From: UBA4312 sp002394635
GTDB lineage: Bacteria; Bacillota_I; Bacilli_A; Erysipelotrichales; Erysipelotrichaceae
Reading direction: 5' to 3'
Assembly (NCBI GenBank): GCA_946539765.1
Contig: CAMNHO010000007.1
Span: 1-64,000, forward strand
DNA length: 64,000 nucleotides
Both the position numbers and the translations under genes were made by a program. Of the stretch, positions 46,756-55,535 are shown piece by piece; the stretch's first letter is position 1; every line of letters starts with the position of its first letter. Below the pieces are notes generated by a model, which was given only the letters and a program-made list of their open reading frames with translations, searched no databases and was not told the origin of the DNA.

Positions 46756-46844
46756 AATGATCCCTCTCTTATGGCAATATCATTGATGAATCATATATAT
46801 ATTACCATTTTCTTAATTAATATATATTATTTACATTCGTATAA

Positions 46845-48041
46845 TTATTCATCTATAATATTCAGCTTCTTTAATAGGTTGATTCGTTGATTCCCAATTT
46901 TCATTGTTTTGTTTATTTGATTCTTATTTTTTCTGTATTTAATGATTCGTTGCATCCACGCAACGGGAAGCAAGTATTTATGATCCCGCACATAGGGATA
47001 TCTTGTTTTTAGACTCTCTGCTGAAGGGAATAACGATTCCCAGACAGAAGATTTTTTCCCTTGTCTTCCCTTTGCGACCGCATTCAAAGTCATCGTTGCA
47101 CTATGGATTCGTGCACCGGATGTCTGTGCCTGCATGCCGGCTTCCAGGATATCCTTTAATAAAGTCTCTTCCTCTCTGGCCTGTTTCATCCATTCTTCAG
47201 GAAACGATGTTTCCATATCCAGATATTTCCTTCCGATGCTGAATAAAGCAGCTACAAAGATATCGGCATGGATCTCCTTACACTGTCGATAGATACGCTC
47301 CCAGTTTACTTTATACGCTTTGGCATACATCAATACATCCGTGAGCTGACGGATCCCGGCTCCAAAATGAAGAAAATGCTTATACATATGACAGATCAAA
47401 TAGAACAGATGATCCGTATCATTCAACGTATAATATTCTGTATCCTCTATCTGTATCTTTTTTATCTCTACGTCCTTGAAATATCGATTTAGGTTTCCAT
47501 ATGTCTTTGATTCCTGTGGAAACAAAGACGTATGCACTTCAATGATCAGCTGTGATTTCTCTTCTTTATAGACAACCTCATATTCATCACAAGGACTGAG
47601 CCTTTCAAAGCCATTGGACCGCAATATTTGGTCACAGATCTCAAATTCTTCCTTCTGGATCCATATATCCTCATCCCAGGATTGTCTGTGATCCGGTAAT
47701 GGATACGTATGACGACAGATGATCCCCTTTAAAACAATAGGTACAATTCCTCCAGATACGAATTCCCCATAGATCTTTTCAAAAGCTACCGTCCTCACAT
47801 ATTGAGACAGTACTTGTTGAATTGATCTTTTCTTAATGGTTTGAATTGACACATCCATTGTTCCTATACCATCAACTATACTTTCAAATACGAACGGCAA
47901 CATTAAATGCTTATCAGCTAATTGAAATATGTTTTTCTGATCATCTTCTGAATGTAAAATGCATTCAATATCTATCTGGTTCTTCAACGAATTGCTCAAT
48001 AATTTCAAAAACAATAGGTCTGTCTGATTAATCGTTGACAT
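46845..48041 (-). CDS. PF14907-like nucleotidyltransferase, cassette copy A
   Basis: This 398-aa protein belongs to the uncharacterised nucleotidyltransferase family seen with PqqD-like and lasso-peptide genes. The probable metal site is SWDEDIWI (residues ~121-128), with a further acidic partner in IIEVHTSLF. Residues from about 101 (PIVLKGIICRHTYPLPDHRQ) to about 325 are almost identical to copy B, whereas residues 1-100 and the C-terminal ~45 differ strongly. The start overlaps the PqqD-like gene by 14 bp. It is expected to transfer an NMP or similar group; substrate unknown. Confidence 0.8.
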   Translation of the reverse strand: MSTINQTDLLFLKLLSNSLKNQIDIECILHSEDDQKNIFQLADKHLMLPFVFESIVDGIGTMDVSIQTIKKRSIQQVLSQYVRTVAFEKIYGEFVSGGIVPIVLKGIICRHTYPLPDHRQSWDEDIWIQKEEFEICDQILRSNGFERLSPCDEYEVVYKEEKSQLIIEVHTSLFPQESKTYGNLNRYFKDVEIKKIQIEDTEYYTLNDTDHLFYLICHMYKHFLHFGAGIRQLTDVLMYAKAYKVNWERIYRQCKEIHADIFVAALFSIGRKYLDMETSFPEEWMKQAREEETLLKDILEAGMQAQTSGARIHSATMTLNAVAKGRQGKKSSVWESLFPSAESLKTRYPYVRDHKYLLPVAWMQRIIKYRKNKNQINKTMKIGNQRINLLKKLNIIDE

Positions 48042-48309
48042 AGGTTACGTAACCTCTTTCATATAGTTGTCGGATAAAGAATTCTGTATCTTTTAAACAA
48101 TCTTGGTATTCAACCTCATACTCCTTTACAATTTGTAAAATAATCGAGTTGATAGAACAGTTGTCTACTAGTTTTCTCCATATAAAATATCCCAATTCAT
48201 TGATTTGCAAATAAGGATTTCCTATATCCTTGGATAATAAAAAATAATCCCCACAAATTTTCCTGCATACAATTCTTTTATCCGTTCGAATTTGATTTTT
48301 TCTTTCCAT
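48028..48309 (-). CDS. PqqD-like RRE protein 2, cassette copy A
   Basis: This 93-aa protein has the PqqD fold pattern: three beta-strand segments (RIVCRKICGDYFLLSKD), then QINELGYFIWRKLVDNCSINSIILQIVKEYEV, and a C-terminal helix FFIRQLYERGYVTYV. PqqD-like RIPP recognition elements bind leader peptides and present them to enzymes. It is the second of two such genes in the cassette, 17 bases after the first, and overlaps the nucleotidyltransferase start. Confidence 0.82.
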   Translation of the reverse strand: MERKNQIRTDKRIVCRKICGDYFLLSKDIGNPYLQINELGYFIWRKLVDNCSINSIILQIVKEYEVEYQDCLKDTEFFIRQLYERGYVTYVND

Positions 48310-48326
48310 TTTTCCTTACTTCTTTG

Positions 48327-48602
48327 TTATTCAACGACCTCTATGTAGCCCATCTTTACAAGTTCTTGGATGAATACTTTAATATCCTTTTTGTAGTTCC
48401 CGGGTTTTCTGTATGTTTTTTTTAAAAGAGTCTGTAAATCTTCAATCGTGCAAGGCTTCACTAAACATTCGCATAAGATTCCAGCTGCTTCATTCATTCT
48501 TCTTACATAGGGAATATAATCATCATCACTTAGCGAAAATAACAAGTATTGGTCACAGACCTTATCGATCCATACATTTTCATAAAGTTTGTAATAAGTC
48601 AT
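48327..48602 (-). CDS. PqqD-like RRE protein 1, cassette copy A
   Basis: This is a 91-aa PqqD/RRE-like protein: YKLYENVWIDKVCDQYLLFS strands, RRMNEAAGILCECLVKPCTIEDLQTLL helices and FIQELVKMGYIEVVE at the end. The start overlaps the kinase stop as ATGA. It differs clearly from RRE 2, so the two may bind different partners or form a heterodimer (inference). Confidence 0.82.
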   Translation of the reverse strand: MTYYKLYENVWIDKVCDQYLLFSLSDDDYIPYVRRMNEAAGILCECLVKPCTIEDLQTLLKKTYRKPGNYKKDIKVFIQELVKMGYIEVVE

Positions 48603-49333
48603 GTTTTCTCTAAAACCGTATTAAATATCATCCGCGTTGATTCCAAGGATGCAGTATTGATCAATTTATAGACCGGTACTTTCTTTAAAATTTGATCCTC
48701 TATACGGCAGATACAATGAAGGATTTCTCTTGATTTTTCTTCATATAGAAATTGGGACAATATAGGCAGTACGGCTTGACCTATATTCATTTTTTCGATA
48801 GAATCAGTTTTTCCTTGTTCCAAATATATAATTCCTTTCAATTCTCCTTCTTTATTGGAGCGATACCCCTCTTTTCCAAACCATGGAGACGGGTGAACAA
48901 TAATTCTCTTTCCCACTTCTAAAATTGGTTTATCTCCGTTCATAATTTGAATTTGATCGCCATACAGCTTTTTCAAGTTTTTATACTGCGTTGTTTTTCC
49001 GGTACCGCTTGGTGCTGTCAAGATATACACCTTATTTTTATACATAAATGAAACTCCATGAAACAGACAACAATTATATCTCGGTAAAAGATTAGAAATC
49101 TTATACAACAATAAACAATATTCTGTATATGCGATTGAACAATTCTCGTTATAAAAGGAAGAATATTCTTTTTTCATTACAGTAATTTCTTCTGGATCTA
49201 CATGGATCATATCTATATTTGATTTCTTAATTGTGAAATCAGGAAGCGTTTCAAAATACGCCATCGTTGTCGGATCATGACACTGAATGTTCAATTTTAC
49301 CGGTCCAAAATATGCGCAGAATCCATTTCCCAT
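48599..49333 (-). CDS. HprK/PEPCK-like kinase, cassette copy A
   Basis: This 244-aa P-loop protein is like the HprK-related kinases that accompany PqqD-type chaperones and some lasso-peptide operons. The P-loop TAPSGTGKTT is at about residues 106-115, followed by MNGDKPILE (132-138) and SPWFGKEGY (149-157). The layout matches the HPr kinase/PEP carboxykinase superfamily. Known relatives in lasso pathways phosphorylate a Ser of the precursor peptide. Here the precursor gene is directly upstream. It lacks the HPr-kinase N-terminal domain, so HPr is not the expected target. Confidence 0.82.
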   Translation of the reverse strand: MGNGFCAYFGPVKLNIQCHDPTTMAYFETLPDFTIKKSNIDMIHVDPEEITVMKKEYSSFYNENCSIAYTEYCLLLYKISNLLPRYNCCLFHGVSFMYKNKVYILTAPSGTGKTTQYKNLKKLYGDQIQIMNGDKPILEVGKRIIVHPSPWFGKEGYRSNKEGELKGIIYLEQGKTDSIEKMNIGQAVLPILSQFLYEEKSREILHCICRIEDQILKKVPVYKLINTASLESTRMIFNTVLEKT

Positions 49334-49362
49334 TTACTGATCCTCATTTCAAATACACATAG

Positions 49363-49390
49363 ATACAGCGTGGAATTTTCCACGCTGTAT
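49363..49390 (-). promoter_or_regulatory. Strong hairpin between precursor peptide and kinase genes, copy A
   Basis: ATACAGCGTGGAA and TTCCACGCTGTAT are perfect complements (13 bp) with 2 unpaired bases. No T run follows on the minus strand, so it likely acts as an RNA stability or processing element, or a leaky attenuator, rather than a full terminator. Confidence 0.75.
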
Positions 49391-49403
49391 GCAATTTCAC
49401 CTG

Positions 49404-49550
49404 TTAAAAACCCGCAAAAGGATCATTTGGATCCCAATCACCGGATCCTTCTCCATTACCGGTGCCAGAACCATCCTGAGAAACAGGAATCGTAATATCT
49501 TTAACAATGATTTCATCTAATAAAAGTGGACTCGAATATTTCTTCTTCAT
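49404..49550 (-). CDS. Candidate precursor/tag peptide, cassette copy A (48 aa)
   Basis: The peptide starts MKKKYSSPLLLDEII, continues with VKDITIPVSQDGSG, and ends GEGSGDWDPNDPFAGF. An AAGGAGG site lies 8 bases before the ATG. The Y5-S-S-P8 motif followed by hydrophobic residues resembles the Y-x2-P leader motif that B1/PqqD-like RREs bind in lasso pathways. There is no Cys. The C-terminal half is Gly/Ser/Asp-rich and nearly invariant against copy B (59184-59327). Ser24, Ser28 and Ser36 are possible kinase or glycosylation sites. It sits between the giant surface protein and the kinase. The gene is missed by length cut-offs. Confidence 0.85.
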   Translation of the reverse strand: MKKKYSSPLLLDEIIVKDITIPVSQDGSGTGNGEGSGDWDPNDPFAGF

Positions 49551-49555
49551 TTTAC

Positions 49556-49744
49556 ATCCTCCTTTATGCTTCGGTTAAAGTGCTTTTTGCATTCAATACT
49601 CTTGCACTCATGCCACCGTCTTTTCCCCAAACACCATCAACCAGTTTCTTATTTCCAACAGATACCTGTAATACCTGTGCTGCTGTTACTTTTATACCGT
49701 CCGGTGTAATCCAATATGGCAATTGTATATATTTTGCATTTTCT
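49556..49744 (-). repeat. 189-bp perfect repeat, copy A (3' end of giant gene plus RBS region of the peptide)
   Basis: By eye this stretch is identical at every base to 59333-59521 (offset 9,777). It covers the last ~59 codons of the giant surface protein gene, its stop and the peptide's ribosome binding site. Sequence diverges immediately on both sides, which points to recent gene conversion or strong selection. Confidence 0.9.
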
Positions 49745-52700
49745 TTAATTAAGTCATCTGCCTTCGCAATTCCTATGTAACCAGTCGTTCCATATTTAGT
49801 TTCTGCAGTAAAAGTATCCGTTGAACCATCATGCAGTTTATTAACTACAAATTGTTCTGTCAGATCCGTGACAACAGTCTTTGTTGTGAAAGAAGTAATG
49901 CCGGCTTCTTGCAGCATCACTGTACAGCCTGTTTCCTTGTAATTCTGATCATCTGTGTTGATCATCAGATATAAATGATTCACATCATCTTTTGTATCGT
50001 CTGTCTTATACGCATTGTAAATGACGTAAGTCATAGGATGTAAATATGTTGTAGGAACCTCTTTGATATAGTATCTTGTTCCTGCCTCAGGGGTAATCGC
50101 CTTTCCATTAACGGTCTGTGCTGCCATCCATGTCCAGTTCGACCCATCATATTTTTTACCATCTTCAGGCATTAAGAAGTCACCCGTTAAATAGTAACCA
50201 CCATACAATGTATTTTCTGTGATATTTTGGGTTAAGTCGTATGTATCTGATTTCATTTCACTAAAATGAATCTTTTCAATTACACCAGCTTCATCACTGT
50301 CTTTACCCGAATGATATACTTCAAAATAAGCGTCCCAGACAGCGTACAATCCATGGTAAGGCAATCTTTCATCTGCTGCAATCTTCTGGCTGTTCAGGGC
50401 AACCCATTTACCTTCATTATCTCGAATTAAATATTTTTGGGCTGCTGGATCATACTTGAGCCATAAATCATTTTCTGTCAGAGCATACAGATTACCTGTA
50501 TATTCTCTTTCGTCTAATCTGGCCCATCCAATGAAGTCATAACCAGTATAAGTAAATGTATCTGAAGGTCTGATATCAATCGCTTCGTTGATTTGAAGAT
50601 CTTCGTTCGTCTTCTTATCTCCGGATCCGTTGTTTGCGTACCATGTGATGTGTGTTGGAGTCGGAGCATCCTTATCTCCATAGACTGCTTTTAAATGGAT
50701 GGTGTAAGACTTTTTATTATTTCCAAGATCATCTATCTTTGCGTCTTTCTTATAAACAGTGAATTTACCTCCAGGATATACCTTTATGTAATCATCTGTA
50801 TCCACATAAGCCGTACCATTCCATGTCTGAACTACCCAGTATAAGAATTGTTTTCCGGTTGGTGCAGTGGAAGCACCTTGTGCTATTGAATCGGAAGAAT
50901 CTTTATATAAGGTACTGTCTGTAGGCGCATTTGTTCCACCATTTGCATCATAGATAACCCCAATTCCATCAGCACCATCAAGTTTAGCTCGCCATTTACC
51001 ATATAAATCTAATTTTTTCGTAATCCAGTAACGAGCCACATCCGCATTCTCTGTAGCACCATTTCCCCATTTATCCATTGGATCTGTGAAATCTTTTGTC
51101 TTGTCATAATTGCCTGTAACTGTCGTATCATTCAAAACAAACGCTTCATCATTGAATAACTGCGTACATGCTTCATCTAAATACCAGCCTACAAACTCAT
51201 AGTCATTGCGTAATCCGGTAGGAAGACTCACTTTCCCACCGTCACTGATCCGGAAATTCATTTGCTGCGTATCCGAACCCCAATCCAATGAAGGATCCGT
51301 TTCGGCATTTGGATGCAGGAAGACACGATATTGTACCTGTACCCACTTCGCATACACTGTGATACCTTCCGGCATGGTCGTAAATGTATATGGATGTGTA
51401 CAATGATCATCGATATACCATCCTCCAAATACAAAACCGTTCACTGCCGTAGGTGTATAATAGTTGGCATTACCTTCATTATAGGAATCAACGTTGGATT
51501 CAAATGGAATGTTTTCTACTTCATTTAATTGTCCCGTAGATGCATATCCTTCTACCGGCGTGTTATTTCCATCTACATATACTCCATCCATATAAAGAAT
51601 GTTGTAAACTAATGGATTAAAACGAATATACAGATTATTATAATTGCTTACACTAGCGTAATATCCACTAGAATCCTTTTCACCCAGACTAGTCCAACTC
51701 CAGTTGTTTGTACTATACTCAACCGCTTTATATCCATTGTATTTATCTGAGATATAGAATGTACCATTGCTAGTTGTCACTGTATTGGTCAGTACATATT
51801 GTCCAGTATCTGTATTTAACTTATACCAATATACATTGTTACTTCCATTCCCTTCAAAACCATAGAATGTTTCAGCATCGCCATCATCAAATAATTTGAA
51901 GGCATCCAGGAATGTGGTCCGGGTTCCGGCACCAGAATAGCCACCCCATCCTTGTTGATAATCGTCATACCACCAACGGTTCGTTGGCCATTGATAACCA
52001 TTGGATGCCAGACTGGAACCATACAATCCGGTCATCGTTGCCTGCGTATTCCATCGGTTATTCTGTCTATACTGGAATTTTAAAGTCACCAGGTTTCGAT
52101 CGTAATACACATTGACAACCGTAGTTCCTTCCGGCGTGATTTCTTTGTTTTGATCAAATCTGTTCAAATGGAACCCAGCATAACGTTTCGCTGTTCCATC
52201 TACACGTGCGTAACGATCGTTACCAGTTCCGGTAGCAGTTACCGTATTGACAATAGATCCTGTATTACCGGTTAATGTAACACTTTCTGCAAAATCGTAT
52301 GTTTTCGCTGAATCTGCAGCATTTTTATTATCATTTACATTCTGTTTCCAGATAATAACGACATATTTAGCTGTTTTATTGGCAACCCACTTTGCATAAA
52401 CCGTTGTTTTATCATCAATTGTATTGCCAAATTTAAATTCATTTCCTTCGGTACAAGCTGCATCTGTATACCATCCACCAAATGTATAACCAACACGCTT
52501 CATTTCTTTCGTTGGTTCTGACGTTTTCTCATCGACAATAATAAATTTTGGTGCGTTGTATGTCGCTCCTTTTCCATTCTCATCAAAGATCAACCAATGA
52601 CCTTCTGGAGCATTGACAGAGAATACCACATCACCTGTAATCGTTACATTTGTTTCATTCGCATACTGATCTTGGGCAGGCGTAATGTTTGATTTTCCTT

Positions 52701-53760
52701 CAGTCACGTTCCAACCCATGAAGGCATGCGTATCATCCGCTGGTTCATAAGCCATATTTACTGTATAGGATCTTTCTGTTTCATTTTGTGTCAACAGAAG
52801 CATATCCGTACCTAAAGAAGTTCCTTTTTCATCTTTATACGAAATTGTATACTTCTTCAGAATCATAGCGTAGATGTTAACAACATCGCCTTCCTTGAAG
52901 CTTAAACCATTTAAATAGTCTCTAACATCCTGAATCGTTTTTGATTTAGTATTAACATCGTAATCAGTACTACCAATTGACCAACCATTGAATAAGTCCT
53001 TTGCTCCCAATGGACCCGTACCCGGATCGTAAACAATTTTTTTTAATTCATCGGCTGTATCACTGTTTTTAACATAGACAGTCTCAATTGGTGTTGTGGT
53101 ATCCTTGCCATAGAAATTAACCGTGGCTCTGGCTTCATCTGTTGTAGCGCCATTATCGACTACCGCATACACTGAGAATGCACCAGAATTAAATGCCAAG
53201 GATGTTAATGACTCAAAGTTAAATGGCAATACTTCTGCTTCATCTCCAAAGTGTACCAGTACCGGATTCACATACTTTTTCCATGCATCCGAAGTAATGG
53301 ACACTCTTACGTCCTTACCCGGCTCTACTTTATTTCCATTTTGATCATAGAATGTGATATCAACAGCAGATACAGATTTTACCTCTTTACCAGTTGCTTC
53401 TTTAGCTTTGGTTGTGTAATCTTCTGTAACTTGTGTAACCTTCAATGTAGTACCTTCAGGTAAAGCACCCTCCTCATATTCTACATTTACGATTACACCA
53501 CCGTCTGAATCACTCAAAGTTTGAGTCGAGCCTGTGGCTTCCGTCTGGGTGTTTTCATCTTCTGCAGGTTGAGCAGGTTGTTGTACAGCTGTTTCTTCCA
53601 CTGCGTCTTCAGACGGATTTGTTTGAACTTCTTCCGTCATGTCTTCCGGTATGACTTCTTCTGCATAGACATCCGTCTTGAGAAGGAAGCCAAATACCGC
53701 AAAGGAAAGAAACATAGTGAAGATAAACACCGGTAGGAAGCGTTTCACTTTTTCCTTCAT
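49564..53760 (-). CDS. Giant secreted InlB/Flg_new-repeat surface protein, cassette copy A
   Basis: This 1,398-aa protein has a signal peptide ending in TDVYA-EEV and an acidic Glu/Gln/Pro/Thr-rich stretch (about 25-90). A conserved GALPEGTTLKVTQV domain follows. Several Listeria-Bacteroides repeats then appear (e.g. GYTFGGWYTDAACTEGNEF, FGGWYIDDHC, VGWYLDEACT, each ending in YAKW or similar). An aromatic-rich central part and a long C-terminal region ending KSTLTEA complete it. No LPXTG, SLH or hydrophobic C-terminus exists, so the attachment mode is unknown. ATG 53760 has AGGAGTGAGTAC upstream and is preferred over 53790. It is the first gene of the cassette. Likely role: adhesin or surface filament (inference). 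Confidence 0.88.
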   Translation of the reverse strand: MKEKVKRFLPVFIFTMFLSFAVFGFLLKTDVYAEEVIPEDMTEEVQTNPSEDAVEETAVQQPAQPAEDENTQTEATGSTQTLSDSDGGVIVNVEYEEGALPEGTTLKVTQVTEDYTTKAKEATGKEVKSVSAVDITFYDQNGNKVEPGKDVRVSITSDAWKKYVNPVLVHFGDEAEVLPFNFESLTSLAFNSGAFSVYAVVDNGATTDEARATVNFYGKDTTTPIETVYVKNSDTADELKKIVYDPGTGPLGAKDLFNGWSIGSTDYDVNTKSKTIQDVRDYLNGLSFKEGDVVNIYAMILKKYTISYKDEKGTSLGTDMLLLTQNETERSYTVNMAYEPADDTHAFMGWNVTEGKSNITPAQDQYANETNVTITGDVVFSVNAPEGHWLIFDENGKGATYNAPKFIIVDEKTSEPTKEMKRVGYTFGGWYTDAACTEGNEFKFGNTIDDKTTVYAKWVANKTAKYVVIIWKQNVNDNKNAADSAKTYDFAESVTLTGNTGSIVNTVTATGTGNDRYARVDGTAKRYAGFHLNRFDQNKEITPEGTTVVNVYYDRNLVTLKFQYRQNNRWNTQATMTGLYGSSLASNGYQWPTNRWWYDDYQQGWGGYSGAGTRTTFLDAFKLFDDGDAETFYGFEGNGSNNVYWYKLNTDTGQYVLTNTVTTSNGTFYISDKYNGYKAVEYSTNNWSWTSLGEKDSSGYYASVSNYNNLYIRFNPLVYNILYMDGVYVDGNNTPVEGYASTGQLNEVENIPFESNVDSYNEGNANYYTPTAVNGFVFGGWYIDDHCTHPYTFTTMPEGITVYAKWVQVQYRVFLHPNAETDPSLDWGSDTQQMNFRISDGGKVSLPTGLRNDYEFVGWYLDEACTQLFNDEAFVLNDTTVTGNYDKTKDFTDPMDKWGNGATENADVARYWITKKLDLYGKWRAKLDGADGIGVIYDANGGTNAPTDSTLYKDSSDSIAQGASTAPTGKQFLYWVVQTWNGTAYVDTDDYIKVYPGGKFTVYKKDAKIDDLGNNKKSYTIHLKAVYGDKDAPTPTHITWYANNGSGDKKTNEDLQINEAIDIRPSDTFTYTGYDFIGWARLDEREYTGNLYALTENDLWLKYDPAAQKYLIRDNEGKWVALNSQKIAADERLPYHGLYAVWDAYFEVYHSGKDSDEAGVIEKIHFSEMKSDTYDLTQNITENTLYGGYYLTGDFLMPEDGKKYDGSNWTWMAAQTVNGKAITPEAGTRYYIKEVPTTYLHPMTYVIYNAYKTDDTKDDVNHLYLMINTDDQNYKETGCTVMLQEAGITSFTTKTVVTDLTEQFVVNKLHDGSTDTFTAETKYGTTGYIGIAKADDLIKENAKYIQLPYWITPDGIKVTAAQVLQVSVGNKKLVDGVWGKDGGMSARVLNAKSTLTEA

Positions 53761-53900
53761 GTACTCACTCCTATCTTTTGAATTTGTCAATGGCGAATCA
53801 TTGACACTGCTAGTATTAAAAATACATTTGGATACAGTCTGTTATGCACGTTACAGAAACCGCAGAAAAAGACTGAAAGAAAGTATCTTTAATATATTTT

Positions 53901-53929
53901 ATATTACTTCAACATAAGAGAATCGTCAA
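53901..53929 (-). promoter_or_regulatory. Probable promoter of cassette copy A
   Basis: The minus strand reads TTGACG, a 17-nt spacer, then TAATAT, about 140 bases before the giant-protein start. The -10 match is 4 of 6. Confidence 0.45.
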
Positions 53930-54373
53930 TATATAATTGTTATTTTAATACATTTATTCTATCTATAAAATCTATATCGATATAGACATATATGCAATTA
54001 AATGCTTTATATATAGCTTTTATGTTATTTTTATAAAAATATATATACCTATTGATTACTGTTATTGATACATTTTGACCACTATTTTTAACATACATCC
54101 TTATGCATATTATTATGGTTGATTACATCTATTTTATGCATATAATTATTGCTTTTATAGTAACTGTCAGGTCTTCTCGGATCTTATCGATAATAGTATG
54201 ATAATAATGAAACTAGTTAACGAGTTGTTTTTTTTGAAATAAAATAATTTCCTTTTATGCATATCATAAAGCGATAAAAGAATTAAGCCTTGAGGATTGC
54301 TTTCAGAAATCGATCCACAAAGGATAGTTATGGATATGTAATAAAACTATTTTCAGAATATAGGAGCTTTACT
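53930..54373. other. Very AT-rich divergent intergenic region
   Basis: This stretch separates copy A (minus) from the alpha/beta hydrolase relic (plus). It is dominated by A/T tracts and TATATA repeats. A TTG-initiated extension of the hydrolase frame to 54290 exists but lacks a ribosome site. No other gene is seen. Confidence 0.6.
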
Positions 54374-55179
54374 ATGGATCATAAAAATTACACAACGCAA
54401 TGGGAAACAGTACATTACTGGATCGATGAAATAATTCCTGAACGGAAATCTTTGATTCTTCTGCCTAGATTAACAGCAGACCATCGTTTATTTGACAGGC
54501 AGGTTGTGGCATTTGAAACGGATTATAATATTTTGAAGTGGGATGCACCGGGGCACGCCTATTCCCGTCCGCTTAGCTTATCCTTTACCTTAATGGATAA
54601 AGCGACATGGCTTCATGATATTTAATGATAGAACAAATTCCTCATCAAGTATTGATTGGGCAATCCATGGGTGGCTACGTTTCCCAGTGCTTTATGGAAA
54701 AATACCCGAAAGAAGCGATTGGTTTTATATCTATTGATTGTGCTCCTTTAAACAAACGCTATGTCAGTGCCCTGGAACTCTGGTTACTGAAAAGAACAGA
54801 AGCTATGTATCGAGCTTTTCCATGGAAGACTTTAAAAAAGCTCGGCATAGAAGGTTGTTCAAAGACAGAATATGGCATAAAACTAACGGCGCATTTTTTA
54901 AACACATATACGAAAAATGAATATTGTAAACTTGCTGGTCATGGTTATCAAGTTTTAGCTCAGGCCATGGAACAAAATTTAGAATATAAGCAAAATTTTC
55001 CAACAATACTGATCTGTGGCACAGAAGATCAGGCCGGTTCCGCTAAGAGCTATAACAAACGATGGGCAAAAAGAGAAGGATATCCGTTATATTGGATCAA
55101 GGGTGCTGGTCATAATGCCAATACGGACCAGCCTGAACAAGTCAGCAAGATCATACAAGCTTTTATTAAAACATTATAA
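54374..55179 (+). pseudogene. Frameshifted alpha/beta hydrolase
   Basis: Two adjoining frames together make one alpha/beta hydrolase. The first (54374-54625, RBS TAGGAGC) has LILLPRLTADHRLFDRQVVAF and WDAPGHAYSRP, and stops at TAA after WLHDI. The second starts in the overlapping TAATG and contains the nucleophile elbow VLIGQSMGGYVSQ, the acid-region ILICGTEDQAG and the catalytic His in GAGHNANTDQP. One extra T in the run before the stop would restore a continuous protein (HDILMIEQIPHQ). The gene is thus probably broken by a single-base loss, or is a sequencing error. Its substrate is unknown. It lies on the opposite strand between the two cassettes. Confidence 0.78.
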
Positions 55180-55500
55180 GTTATTTATGAACGCATTTAT
55201 CTAGCTTTATAGCCGGATCATTAATGATCTTCTTATAAGGTTTATTCCACCAGGTCCCCTTCTTTACTACTTAGCCATTACTATTTATGCTCTTAGTATT
55301 CAATTTCCAATGATAAATGCTTTACAGTTCGATTTATTGAATTGGGGCCGTATTTTCTTATATACCTATAAAGATGTAATGCACATTTCTTGTACGTGCT
55401 GTGGAAGCATAAAAATCTGAAAGTCATGAATGCTGTTTCATATATCATTCGATGTACTTAGCGACTACTTTATTATGTTGGATGCATCCGTTCTTATAAA
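55180..55500. other. Intergenic region with an open but unrecognised frame
   Basis: No recognised gene is present. A plus-strand frame is open from 55205 to the TGA at 55420 and reads like part of a membrane protein (PPGPLLYYLAITIYALSIQF, then LLNWGRIFLYTYKDV), but it has no start with a ribosome site. A 14-base perfect palindrome (GATCATTAATGATC) is at 55216-55229. This may be the relic of a neighbour of the hydrolase. Confidence 0.35.
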
Positions 55501-55535
55501 AAAAGAGTAGAAAAGTTTTTCGTTTCCTACTCTTT
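55498..55535 (-). terminator. Intrinsic terminator of cassette copy B
   Basis: On the minus strand AAAGAGTAG and CTACTCTTT pair perfectly (9 bp) around an A/T-rich inner loop and are followed by TTTT. The stop of the GT4 gene is at the stem base. Copy A has no counterpart. Confidence 0.88.

Noticed and set aside
49526..49780. Similar plus-strand frames at 49526-49780 and 59303-59557 that look conserved
   Set aside because: Their identity only reflects the 189-bp DNA repeat; the minus strand explains it fully.
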